A stretch of 28,247 nucleotides of DNA from Gracilaria domingensis (taxonomy: Eukaryota > Rhodophyta > Florideophyceae > Gracilariales > Gracilariaceae): positions 592,647-620,893 of the forward strand of contig VCMS01000017.1 of assembly GCA_022539475.1 (NCBI GenBank). The letters are read 5' to 3'. Each line of letters opens with the position of its first letter. Position 1 is the stretch's first letter. Under the pieces are notes generated by a model. It made no database searches. It was not told the origin of the DNA and saw nothing but the letters and a program-made list of their open reading frames with translations. The translations under genes and the position numbers were made by a program. This document shows positions 15,175 to 24,285 of this stretch, piece by piece.

Positions 15175-18100
15175 GTGACTCGGACAGTTAGCAGCCTACC
15201 GTCTCCTTCTCTTAGCCTCTCCGCCCCGACTATTCCAGGGGTGATTCCCAGCCCTGGTTTGCCTATTAGCCAGAATGGAGCGTTGGGCTCTGTTGCTCCA
15301 TCTGCATCAGTTGTGCCAACGGGTTCTATATTCTCGAATGGGTTAGCTTCTCCATCTACATCATTTGGAAGCGTTTCCTCTGTTGCCTTATCTGCATCAG
15401 TTGTGCCAACGAGTTCTATATTCTCGAACAGGTTAGCTTCTCCATCTACGTCATTCGGAAGCGTCTCTGGGTCGTTTTTGTCGATTAGCTTCTCACCCCC
15501 AAGCCCTACCGCAGAACTTAGTAGTGATACAGGAGTTAGTCCTAGTGAAGGGCTTGGTTCTGCTGCCGTCTCAGGTTCTTTTCTGTCCCCAAGTGTATCT
15601 TTTTTGGATGGATTAGCGTCTGCATCTTCATCGTTCGGGTTTACTTCCGGATCTGTCATATCACCAAGTTTCTTGCTCTCTACACCAAGTGTAGAACCCA
15701 GTATTACTCCCGTGTTGGGTGCTGTAATATCTGCAAGTGTGAGCGGAGCAAGTCTGTCTGCCGGTATGTCCGGGTCCTTTTTGCGGCCGAGCTCCTCGCA
15801 TTCGGGTGATCCTCTGTCCCCATCTGCATCGCCTGGAATTGTATCAGGATCGCTTGTCTCCCCGGGTGTATCTGTGTCGACAAGTTTCAGTATTGGTCTA
15901 CCCACGTCTGGAAGCACTTTAGGAAGCTTGAGCTTTTCTCCAAGCTTTTCTCAGTCCAGTCCTTCTGGAGTAGTTCCCAGTCTTTCTGTGGAACCAAGTA
16001 CAAGCTCACTGACAAGCCCGGGAATGTTTGTGAGTCCGAGTGATTCACTAACATCACCCGGTGCGTCAGGATCTCTCGTATTACCGAGTTCTTCAGTATT
16101 GAACGGGATTGCTTCTGCTTCAGTGTCATTTGGGATTGTACCCGGATCATTCGTTTCGCCAAGTACCTCGTTTGTAAGCCCAACAGTGGAACCGAGTATT
16201 GTTTCAGGGTCGAGCCCGGGGATTTCAGTCAGTGAGAGCGTCGCTCTTGGTTCTGCTGCAGTCTCTGGTTCTCTTTCTCCAAGCTCGTCGTTTTCTGGCA
16301 GTTTGGGTAGCATATCTCCTTCGCATGGAATCGTTACGGCGGAACTAAGTGTCTTGCCAAGTGTCTCCGCTGCAAGCGGGACAGAAGTGGTAGCGAGCCC
16401 AACTATGGAACCCATTGGCAGTGTCGCCCTGAGTCCTGTGGCTTCAGTGAGTTTGGATGTCCCTACTCTTTCAGGTTCACTTGTGTCGCCGAGCAGTTCG
16501 TTTTCAGATGATGTGCTGTTGCCATCTTCATCTCCTGGAATTGTTTCAGGGGTCCCGTTTTCTCCCAGTTTGTCCGAATCGACAAGTTTTAGTAGTGGAT
16601 CACCTTCGTTTGGAAGCATAACGGGAGCAATAAGTTTGTCCCCGAGCTTAGCTCTGTCAAGTGCATCTGGAGTGGTTCCTAGTCTCACTCTGGAACCAAG
16701 CAATAGTGCAGTAGCAGGCCCAGATATGTCACCGAGTCCAAACTTGATGTCAGTCAGTGCATCAGGACCCTCTTTGCCCCCGACCTCTCCGTCTTTCACC
16801 GCTTCGGAGGTAGATAACTTTGCTTCGCCGAGTGCAAGTGCTGTGAGGGAATCTTTTTCCCCTAGTCCAAGTTTGGACGGGGTTGAGCCAGTTCTATTGT
16901 CACCTAGTGAAGGTGTTGATTCAGAACAACTTTCGGGGTCCAATCCTGCGACAAGTGTGGACGAAACCTCTTCGACAGTTGTTTTGAGTCCAAGTGTATT
17001 GCCATCCCCGATAGTGCGACAAAGCCCACCTGTCGAAGAAGAGTCACCGACTATGTCTCTGGTGAGCCTTGAACCATGGGTACCATCAGTGAGTCCTTCG
17101 CCTAATGGAACTGCACTTGGGGTTGATCCCGCTGGCGAATCAGGCAACGATGATGGTAGTTCTCCACGTTTCATATCTCCCGTTATAGGGAGTGACAGTG
17201 GTAACGCCGACTCAGGTCGGGATAGCTCCAGAGGTGGAGGATCTTTTCCTGGAGGCATTGGTGGTATGAGCGGCATAGCAGTAGGTTCTCTTGTTGTCGT
17301 TCTAGTTGTTGGCGTCGTGGTTTACAGATCTTGTGCAGTATTTCCGGACTTTGGAAAAGCCCCGGTCTCATCGCCTTCAGAGAGTTCGAACCATGAAGGT
17401 ATTCTGATGTCGAGCAGGATAAGCTTTGAGTCAGATGATGATGACGATGACGACTCACCATGGGCACAAGTGTGGCGAAGTGCATCCGAACTGTCGGACT
17501 CAGTAGTGGAAATGGGGCAGGAAGCTGCTGCCGCGGTAGGGGGACAGTTTGCTGGCCTTATGAGGCCTGGTGCGGCACGTGTGCGTCCTCCTCAAGTGAT
17601 AACCAGGCTAGCTGTCCCTGGGATGTGTTTGGCGTTGAGTCAGTTGTCTCCTGATTCTACGGGATCAGACGCTACTTCCTCAACGTCAGCCCACTCTTCT
17701 GACCCCCCTTCCTTCCCGTCTCTAGGAGCATCATCTTCATCCGAAGAGCGATCAAACTCGGAACTAGGGGCTGAACTCCCACAGCAAGGGAAAAGGGGAG
17801 CTGCCGTGGCGGAGAAGCCGAGACTGGATCTTTTGTTCGTTTTCGACTCATCAGGTGCCCTCTCGTGGAGAGATTATCGTAGACTGAAGGAGATCCTTTC
17901 TACTCCTGGAGGTGTGATTGAAAATGTACAAAAGCAAGTTCACGACGGATCTCGGGTTGGATTTGTGGAGTATGCGTATGACTCCGTGGTTGTTTCTGAG
18001 CTCGACAGGGATCTCGATGCCGTTAGGAGACGAATTCTGAGTTCATTCCAAGGCGATGCAAATAACTGGGACACTAACGACATGTATATATACGAAGTCG

Positions 18101-18570
18101 GAGATAAAATGTGGGGAAATGCGTTGAGAAAGGTGGACAGCTTGGTTAATGATCCTGAAAAGAACAACGATATTCATACAATAAGTGAGGGTGACATCGA
18201 AGAGCCACCAACTGTGCAAGCAACAGAAGTACCACCAGCAATGAATGGGATGTGTAGGGAAGCCCATCTGGCCTTGAAATGGTCCAGGTATGAAATAATA
18301 CCACCGGCCGCGAACAAGCACATTCAGACACAACTGTTGAACGCTCGAAGACTCCGGCGTGTCGTCTTGATAAATGCGGGAGAATTGACCAAAGGTGGTG
18401 CAGGTGGTCAAGGATTGAAGTCTGCTTTCAAAGAGAAAATGGAAATGGAGAAGCTAGGAATACGTGTTGTTACAATTGGTATTGGAGAGGGCCAGGACCC
18501 TGAGCTTGCGAAGCTAGGGACTGGGAAGTCGTCTTTGAGCGCTTTTCGGTTGCTGATGTCGTTACTTTAG
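15175..18570 (+). CDS. Ser/Pro-rich single-pass membrane protein with vWA domain
   Basis: 1131 residues in this frame. Residues 1-690 are Ser/Pro/Gly/Val-rich with recurring SPS, SFGSVSG, SGSFVSPS and VEPS motifs, resembling heavily glycosylated cell-wall mucin-like proteins. A hydrophobic helix GIAVGSLVVVLVVGVVVY at about 700-718 is a likely transmembrane span. An acidic run of seven Asp follows at about 752. From about 882 the frame resembles a von Willebrand A domain: LDLLFVFDSSGALS, DGSRVGFVEYA, RRVVLINAGEL, LGIRVVTIGIGEG. Metal-site residues are altered (see findings). The start is uncertain: GTG 15175 is only the first start-like codon, the frame is open back to 15121, and no signal peptide precedes the repeats, so a 5' exon is probably missing. 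The vWA domain continues in another frame after about 18517. Confidence 0.7.
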   Translation: MTRTVSSLPSPSLSLSAPTIPGVIPSPGLPISQNGALGSVAPSASVVPTGSIFSNGLASPSTSFGSVSSVALSASVVPTSSIFSNRLASPSTSFGSVSGSFLSISFSPPSPTAELSSDTGVSPSEGLGSAAVSGSFLSPSVSFLDGLASASSSFGFTSGSVISPSFLLSTPSVEPSITPVLGAVISASVSGASLSAGMSGSFLRPSSSHSGDPLSPSASPGIVSGSLVSPGVSVSTSFSIGLPTSGSTLGSLSFSPSFSQSSPSGVVPSLSVEPSTSSLTSPGMFVSPSDSLTSPGASGSLVLPSSSVLNGIASASVSFGIVPGSFVSPSTSFVSPTVEPSIVSGSSPGISVSESVALGSAAVSGSLSPSSSFSGSLGSISPSHGIVTAELSVLPSVSAASGTEVVASPTMEPIGSVALSPVASVSLDVPTLSGSLVSPSSSFSDDVLLPSSSPGIVSGVPFSPSLSESTSFSSGSPSFGSITGAISLSPSLALSSASGVVPSLTLEPSNSAVAGPDMSPSPNLMSVSASGPSLPPTSPSFTASEVDNFASPSASAVRESFSPSPSLDGVEPVLLSPSEGVDSEQLSGSNPATSVDETSSTVVLSPSVLPSPIVRQSPPVEEESPTMSLVSLEPWVPSVSPSPNGTALGVDPAGESGNDDGSSPRFISPVIGSDSGNADSGRDSSRGGGSFPGGIGGMSGIAVGSLVVVLVVGVVVYRSCAVFPDFGKAPVSSPSESSNHEGILMSSRISFESDDDDDDDSPWAQVWRSASELSDSVVEMGQEAAAAVGGQFAGLMRPGAARVRPPQVITRLAVPGMCLALSQLSPDSTGSDATSSTSAHSSDPPSFPSLGASSSSEERSNSELGAELPQQGKRGAAVAEKPRLDLLFVFDSSGALSWRDYRRLKEILSTPGGVIENVQKQVHDGSRVGFVEYAYDSVVVSELDRDLDAVRRRILSSFQGDANNWDTNDMYIYEVGDKMWGNALRKVDSLVNDPEKNNDIHTISEGDIEEPPTVQATEVPPAMNGMCREAHLALKWSRYEIIPPAANKHIQTQLLNARRLRRVVLINAGELTKGGAGGQGLKSAFKEKMEMEKLGIRVVTIGIGEGQDPELAKLGTGKSSLSAFRLLMSLL
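15289..15468 (+). repeat. 90-base tandem repeat within the Ser-rich region
   Basis: Two adjacent 90-base units encode near-identical 30-residue segments containing SASVVPT, SIFSN and LASPSTSFGSVS. Most differences are single bases. Related but more diverged versions of the SFG and SVSG part recur through the Ser-rich region, suggesting growth by unequal exchange. Confidence 0.85.
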
Positions 18571-18815
18571 TGCCGAAACTTGTTGAAATGATTGTAAGGT
18601 CGGATTATCGGTTTGACGGTCAAGTATTGCGAAGCGCACCGGTAATTAGGAAACGAATGAAGAAGTCCAGGGAAAAAGCCAAGGAAAAGAGGAAGCAGGT
18701 GTATAATGCTCTTCGTTTGAAGAACAATGCCGCCGACAAAAACATTCGGAAAGGAATATCCAGGAGGGCTAGCGAGCTTCCTCCTTGGTTCACTGATAGC
18801 GATAATATTGACTAA
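18504..18815 (+). CDS. Continuation of the vWA protein in a shifted frame
   Basis: Directly overlapping the end of the previous frame, the -1 frame continues the expected vWA C-terminus: DWEVVFERFSVADVVTLVPK then LVEMIV, where such domains usually end. It then gives a basic tail (KKSREKAKEKRKQ) and a final stop at 18815. No ATG starts this frame; a GTG at 18570 is too late to include the domain end. The shift falls near 18517-18522 (CTAGGGACTGGG). No slippery heptamer was seen there, so a one-base deletion, a sequencing error or a very short intron is more likely than programmed frameshifting. The reconstructed gene would span 15175-18815. Confidence 0.65.
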   Translation, partial: ACEARDWEVVFERFSVADVVTLVPKLVEMIVRSDYRFDGQVLRSAPVIRKRMKKSREKAKEKRKQVYNALRLKNNAADKNIRKGISRRASELPPWFTDSDNID

Positions 18816-19250
18816 ACAACTTAGCTCGCGGTCTCAATTAGTGTAGCCGTAACATTCAAAACATGCCTAAACTTATCTAACCAATATAAAAAACATAAAG
18901 CAAACACTATGTCTAAACTTGCATTTTTTCAACACGACCAACGGTCATGACGATTGTCTTCACCACTAGTTCGATCATTTCTTACGCACCGGAGGCACCC
19001 TCATTGACTCAATGCTGTTGGCAGCCTGACACACTATCAACAAAGGGATGAACGCCTTAAAAGGAAAAAAGAATCTCCGAGGCCAGAAATTGTGGGGAGC
19101 AAGAGTTTTGCACCGTAGTATGTTTATTGGAGACATTGCAGGTAGTCAGAATCCCTTATTCGCTTACAAGATGCTAAGCTAATGTCATGCGACTCATGTC
19201 CTGTTGGGGTTTCACTCTAATTGGTCAAAACTTCAATGGATAGTTGGCAG
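18816..19250. other. Intergenic between converging genes
   Basis: The Ser-rich gene (+) and the ATP-grasp gene (-) converge here, so this is 3' flank for both. It is AT-rich in the left half. No coding region, hairpin or repeat was recognised. Confidence 0.5.
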
Positions 19251-20570
19251 CTAGCAAAAAGGATGACTGGAGCTCGGGAAGAAAAATGGTCGCTCGCTAC
19301 CTTGGATTGGCGGGGTAATCGGAACTTTGCAACTGTCCATAATCTTCTTGATTTCCATGACTGCCTCCTCCGTGCTGTGTTCGCTGACAACGATAATTTC
19401 CGCCATAAAGTGGGGAATACCGTCTTCCGGCCCACAAACCTTATCTCCTTTATGCTTCAGATAAGCAATCTTCAGCACCAACTTGCTTTGCCTAGCAAAT
19501 GCTAGCCAGTCGTCATCGTTTATAACACCAGAATATGGAACATTGATAGCAGACTCTGCCATAAACTTGAGCGGCTCCTTCGGGATAAGCGGTCGTATAG
19601 GAATCTTTAAAGCGGTCATGCAGTGCTCCTCAACCAAGTCTATCCCCCATGCCAACAGGTTTGCATCGCGAACAGAGACACCGCCCATTCTAGCATTAAC
19701 CTCAATTAGACGGGGACCACGTTTGGTATACCGCAATTCTACGTGAAAACAGCCGTTTCGGAAGCCCAAAGCCAGGGTACTGTCAATGGCCAGCTTGACG
19801 ATTTCTGTCTGTTTCGTCTCCGGATAGGATGAAGGACAGTTGGTGCCTGTTTCTTGAAAATATGGCTCCCAGCAAGCCCAGTTATCCGAAACCTTAGCAT
19901 AGACAACAGTGCCTTCAGAAAGTAAAATATCCACATCGAACTCGTCTCCGTCATAATATTTCTCAACTACCATTTCTGTTCCCTGAGCCCAGATAGTATC
20001 CTCCTCGACATCAAATGTACCAAACAGTTTCTCATATGATTGCATGGCATCCTGAACAGATTCGGCACGTGTAACGCCCATCGAGGCAGCGCCAAACACA
20101 GGCTTGAGAATGATGGGGAATCCAACGTAATCACATGCAGCCGGAATGTCATCGACTTTGAGAACTCTTCTAAAGCGCGGCACAGGCAAACCAGCCTCAG
20201 CCATGGTCTGGCGAGTCTTACGCTTATTGCGAGCCTTCTCACAGCTTTCGATTGAGTTTGTCTCCACTCCAAGCGCGGTGGCAATGCGGGCGGCCAAAGG
20301 GACTGCGTTTTCGGAACAGGTGGTGACAGCATCAAACTCGCCTTCGACAGTGGATTCTAGAATAGCTTCCATAGCGCGCTCGAACAGGCTGTCATATGCT
20401 GTGAAATCGAGCTCTATGAACTGGTGTGCGGAACGAGTGGGACGGAAAGCGGCTGCGCGAGGAAGTCGGCCGCGGACGGGGTTTGTGGCGGCGGAGGCGC
20501 GGCGGGAACGCGAACGCGTTGAAGGCGGTTCGCTGGCGACGGGTTGTTGCAGACGCGCGTCGTCAGACAT
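19251..20570 (-). CDS. ATP-grasp ligase, carnosine-synthase-like
   Basis: 439 residues. After a basic Ser/Arg-rich N-terminus (1-50), the protein follows the ATP-grasp order of carnosine synthase and related dipeptide ligases: FDAVTTCSENAVPLAARIA (about 79-97), ATP-binding Lys156 in PIILKPVFG with GAASMGV, VVEKYYDGDEFDVDIL (about 201-215), then the metal-binding FHVELRYTKRGPRLIEVNAR (Glu278, Glu290, Asn292, Arg294). All expected ATP-grasp residues are present. The family activates a carboxylate as acyl phosphate and joins it to an amino group; which amino acids are joined cannot be told. Human CARNS1 is much longer, so this is a single catalytic module. The ATG at 20570 follows directly from a region of palindrome repeats that must contain or replace its promoter. 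Confidence 0.75.
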   Translation of the reverse strand: MSDDARLQQPVASEPPSTRSRSRRASAATNPVRGRLPRAAAFRPTRSAHQFIELDFTAYDSLFERAMEAILESTVEGEFDAVTTCSENAVPLAARIATALGVETNSIESCEKARNKRKTRQTMAEAGLPVPRFRRVLKVDDIPAACDYVGFPIILKPVFGAASMGVTRAESVQDAMQSYEKLFGTFDVEEDTIWAQGTEMVVEKYYDGDEFDVDILLSEGTVVYAKVSDNWACWEPYFQETGTNCPSSYPETKQTEIVKLAIDSTLALGFRNGCFHVELRYTKRGPRLIEVNARMGGVSVRDANLLAWGIDLVEEHCMTALKIPIRPLIPKEPLKFMAESAINVPYSGVINDDDWLAFARQSKLVLKIAYLKHKGDKVCGPEDGIPHFMAEIIVVSEHSTEEAVMEIKKIMDSCKVPITPPIQGSERPFFFPSSSHPFC

Positions 20571-20606
20571 GTCATAATGTCATTCTGTCGTACTGGCAGC
20601 GGGCGA

Positions 20607-20648
20607 GGTCAAGTTGTGTTAGGGTCGCTACCCTAACACAACTTGACC
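20607..20648. promoter_or_regulatory. Perfect 42-bp palindrome upstream of the ATP-grasp ATG
   Basis: Perfect 19-base arms, starting GGTCAAGTTGTG and topped by TTAGGGT, around a 4-base centre (CGCT). The near edge lies 36 bases before the ATG at 20570 of the divergently read gene. It matches the stem of the other palindromes except that CGGTCGTG has become AAGTTGTG in the left arm, with the matching change (CACAACTT) in the right arm. A regulatory role is inferred only from position. Confidence 0.7.
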
Positions 20649-21115
20649 ACCGTGCCCGCGGGCAGGTTACGTTTTGGACGGCGTTGCGTGCGGTGTGTGT
20701 TTTGGGAGGTCTGTGGGCGCTACCAGAATGTGCCGAAAACGTGCCCACGGGCGGGGGGGGTCGGTCGTGTTAGGGTAGGTACCCTAACACGACCGGACCC
20801 CCCGCCCGCGGGCATAAAATCGCACATTTTTCAAAAAATCGCCCAAAACGTGCCCGCAGGCGGGGGGTCCGGTCGTGTTAGGGTAGCTACCCTAACACGA
20901 CCGACCCCCCGCGCCCGCGGGCATAAAATATCACATTTTCTAAAAAACCAGCCGAAACGTGCCCGCGGGCGGGGGGGTCCGGCTGTGTTAGGGTAGCCAC
21001 CCTAACACAACCGACCCCCCCACGCCCGCGGGCACATTCTGGCCACATTTTGGCACCATGCCGAGACCTCCCAAAACACCTTCCTCGACACTTCCCGCAT
21101 TCATTACGGTGCACC
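20649..21115. repeat. Palindrome block 2: three long palindromes between inverted flanks
   Basis: Palindromes at about 20742-20813, 20851-20922 and 20960-21034 share the GCCCGCGGGC ends, G runs and TTAGGGTA top of block 1, with the same AT-rich spacers. Flanks are inverted: TGTTTTGGGAGGTCT at 20697 faces AGACCTCCCAAAACA at 21064, and an AATGTG.C.AAACGTGCCC element faces its complement on the right. The right flank beyond 21064 also aligns, on the opposite strand, with the left flank of block 1 (6520-6670), showing one repeat family in two places. Confidence 0.85.
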
Positions 21116-22150
21116 CGCCCGCCAACACGTGGACGCTGCTGGCCACGTAAATTGGCGGGAGGTAAAAGGGCTGTACAGACAACGCCGTCTGTACATAAAT
21201 GAGAGTAAATCTCCATTATTATGAGCGCTTAAAGAGCACGATTCAAGAACGCACCCATTACTCGTATTAAAACCATTTTTCAGCGTTTTAAAACCTCCAA
21301 AAACACAGTTTGATGCATTACTCACAGTCCTTTTGTTGCAAGCACAATATAAATTCATCAGACAAGACTCAGCTAGTTTTCGTATACAATTAATGCTCAC
21401 CTAATAAGGGAACTCACGACCATGTGTTTTCTACACGTTGTGTACGTTTTAACACACTACACTATTTACACTCCTCAAAGCAGCAAGGTGACGAACTACA
21501 AAAGCGCCTCAACAGCCGCACGCACGAAAGCAGTAATTCGCCGGGATGAGCGGCAGGTGAACAGAGTGACGACAGTAGATAGCTAACTAAAATACTCGCC
21601 ACCATTGTTTCCGGTGAAGAAACAAATTCTACCGATGATTTAGAAGAGGTAATATCGTCTAGCATGAGCGCACCAGCTCTGGCGTTTTATGTTATTACCT
21701 GAATTTAATTGGTTCGTTCCGAACGGGTGGTAAAAAGCAATGAAGGCCTTCAACTACCATAGAATCTCCGAATTATAGTCGTAGTGGATTTCTCTGCGGA
21801 ACACTAAAAAGAAATAAATGGAGTTCTGACAAGCTAACTATTACATGATCCTCACAGGTCTAGAGAACGGGGGCTGTAACAGCTCCTATATGCTACATTC
21901 ATTCAGTATAAAACTCTATGGAAGGAAAACCGACAAGAGTCGTAGCTGAAAGCAAAACAGATGGTAGTCATGAAAACCCCTCAGCCCGGCGTGCTTGGGC
22001 TTGTAGCACATGACAATTGTTCCAATATTGAAATCGCATCGCTTCCCCTCCCATTAACAAGGCCTGTCACCAACATTACAAGAGAAGACATAAATCGACG
22101 TGTTGTGGAGATACTGTAAAATGCTGCCAATGGTTTTAGTTCTTCTTCTG
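21116..22150. other. Non-coding region between block 2 and transposon copy B
   Basis: No coding region was recognised in about 1 kb of AT-rich sequence. A small perfect palindrome with 9-base arms (TGTACAGAC, GTCTGTACA) sits at 21172-21195. The left end of transposon copy B probably lies near the right edge of this stretch (between about 22080 and 22165), but no terminal inverted repeat could be matched to its right end. Confidence 0.45.
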
Positions 22151-24285
22151 CTAAGAGCCGTGATAAAACTTCAGAGTTCCACTTCCAATGCTATGAATTG
22201 CTGCCGACCACTTCGTCGAGGAGCATTTAAAGGCTTCAATCTGCCACCGAAGTGACGAAATAGAGCTTTCACTACATAATGGGCCACGATTGCCCCTATA
22301 AGTAGTCCAAGCGACGTCCGAGTACTGAGAGAAAATTGTTCTCATTGGGGCCGTGTCCTGCGCTCCCTATCAGATTTCAAAGAATTCCATCATGAAAGGA
22401 AAAACATGTCAATGTCTTTGTATGCTTTGGCCCCCGTCATTCGAAGGAGATCAGCCTTGGTGAAGGTTTCATTCAGTAACCTGCCTTTCTTCGGCGTGGA
22501 CAAATCTATATGCAAACTTCTGGCAGAAACGTTGCATGGCATGGGAGATAGATTTGCGTTTGTAAAGTTCCGGATTTGAGTACGTATCGTTCGAAATGAA
22601 CGTGACGCGGATGATTCTATTGCAGTGCTTAGGGTCTCTGACTACACTCTCTCGATTTCTGGAGTATTAATCGATTTCAATATGCCGAGATGCAGGTTGC
22701 GTAACTGTTCAAAGAAAGCTCTCCTTGTTCCGAACAGACTGCATGTAAATAACCCCTGGATGAATCTTACGGTCAAGGAGGTTTTGATGGACGACAGAAT
22801 AAGAGATATGGAATTAGAACGCATGAGAGTATGAGACTTAGATCTCCTCTCCCTTGCACGACGTAAACTTCTTTCTCCCTCGCCTTTCTTTGCATATTCG
22901 AGAATGACTGAGTATGTCTTTCTGACTCTTTTAGTGTGGTTTTGAGAGGGTCCAGTGAATGACGTAAGAACATTACTGCATAAAGATGAGGGAGGGGCTT
23001 TGCATCTATGACAAGGGCTTTGCGTTTTGGTCCAATGAAGAATGGACAAAATGTCCTTAGCCTCAGGAATATCCGCACAATAACTTGCAAGCAGAGGATG
23101 GCACACTCGACTTAGTTTGTCTTCGCCGATGAACTGAAAACCTTTCTGCGTGAGATTTAGAATGGGCTCCAGGACTTGACGAAGAGATTCTTGAAGGATT
23201 TGCATCCTGGACTCGCGTAGAGACTTGCTAGAAACGAATGGCATTGCGTCTGCTTCAGATGCGGAAACCTCGATCAGTGTGGTAGGGAAGTATGCCACTA
23301 CTGTGAGGTCATCACGGATACACTTACGGCGAAGCTCGTCGGAGAAGTTGAGAAATATGAGGTGAAGAGGATAGGGGGTAAGCGATGTTTGCTTTAGAGT
23401 TGTTGAAGACTTATCGGTGTATACCTGCAGAAGACCTACGAAAGATTCGCTGTAACTTATTTCTTGGGAGTACCACACTATTCTACTATCCAAAGAGCCC
23501 ATGACCATTTCCTTAAGTTTTGAGGTGGCGTCTCTTGCGAGAGAGCCGGACATGGGGTGAGATATTTTCGTGGAGTGGTTCTGAGGTATAGGGTGGAAGA
23601 ATGTGTTTTCGTTGTTAGCCAACTGGAGCTGTTTCACAAGTGTCTGAACGGGGTCTCTCGTGTAGAGGGTGGCGCTGAACTTACATCCTTCTGGCGAGAC
23701 AGTTCTGCGATTGAAACCGTCCTTTGAGGCGTATCGTTCGAAAATGGCCTTCTTCAGTTCTGTACAGCGCTTGGAACTTGTTATGGTCTCGTTGAATCGC
23801 TTTTGCGAGAATCGCGGGTCCCGAAGTAGCCCAATTAGCTCGTCCGCCTCACGATGACCAAGGTTGGAAGCTACTGAAGCCAGACAAACCGTGAGATAAT
23901 CCATATGCAAATCACCGAGGGCCTCCTCAGAAGGCACTGGGCGGGAACTGCTTCCGTGTTCTCGCTCTAATGACGCGGGAGCCGGGGAAGGAGAAACACA
24001 ATGCAAAGTGTCCGGAATGGGAGGGGCGCACGGAGTGGGGTCGACGATGTCCTCGGACACTGGAGGCTCGGGAAGGCGACAAGGGGCAGTGACCGTTTCG
24101 GAAGATGCGGGCGCGGGTGCGGAAAGCTTGAGACGCTTGCTTCTCCGAATGGGCCGGCTATTGTCGTCTTCCAGCGCTGCTTTCAGACGAAACGGGCAAT
24201 GGTTGACATGCTGTTGAAGGGATAAGACTCCTCGGCGAGTAACGAAGGGGCACCCACGCTTCTTATGTGTACAGTAGTAGACCAT
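22151..24285 (-). pseudogene. Plavaka-like transposase, copy B, broken
   Basis: From the ATG at 24285, 547 codons stay open until 22642. Residues up to about 412 are almost identical to copy A, including the C2HC finger and VYTDKS. Left of about 23050 the sequence is clearly diverged while still alignable (CHRCKAP is kept; later segments differ at many positions). Downstream of the stop, another frame (22345-22151) still matches copy A (FSQYSD, IEAFK, GTLKF), so the frame has been broken at least once. The C-terminal catalytic segment with YEHAHLLFK is missing. Not expected to encode an active enzyme. Confidence 0.8.

Noticed and set aside
18510..18530. Programmed -1 frameshift in the vWA gene
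   Set aside because: No slippery heptamer or obvious downstream structure was seen. A one-base error or mutation is simpler.
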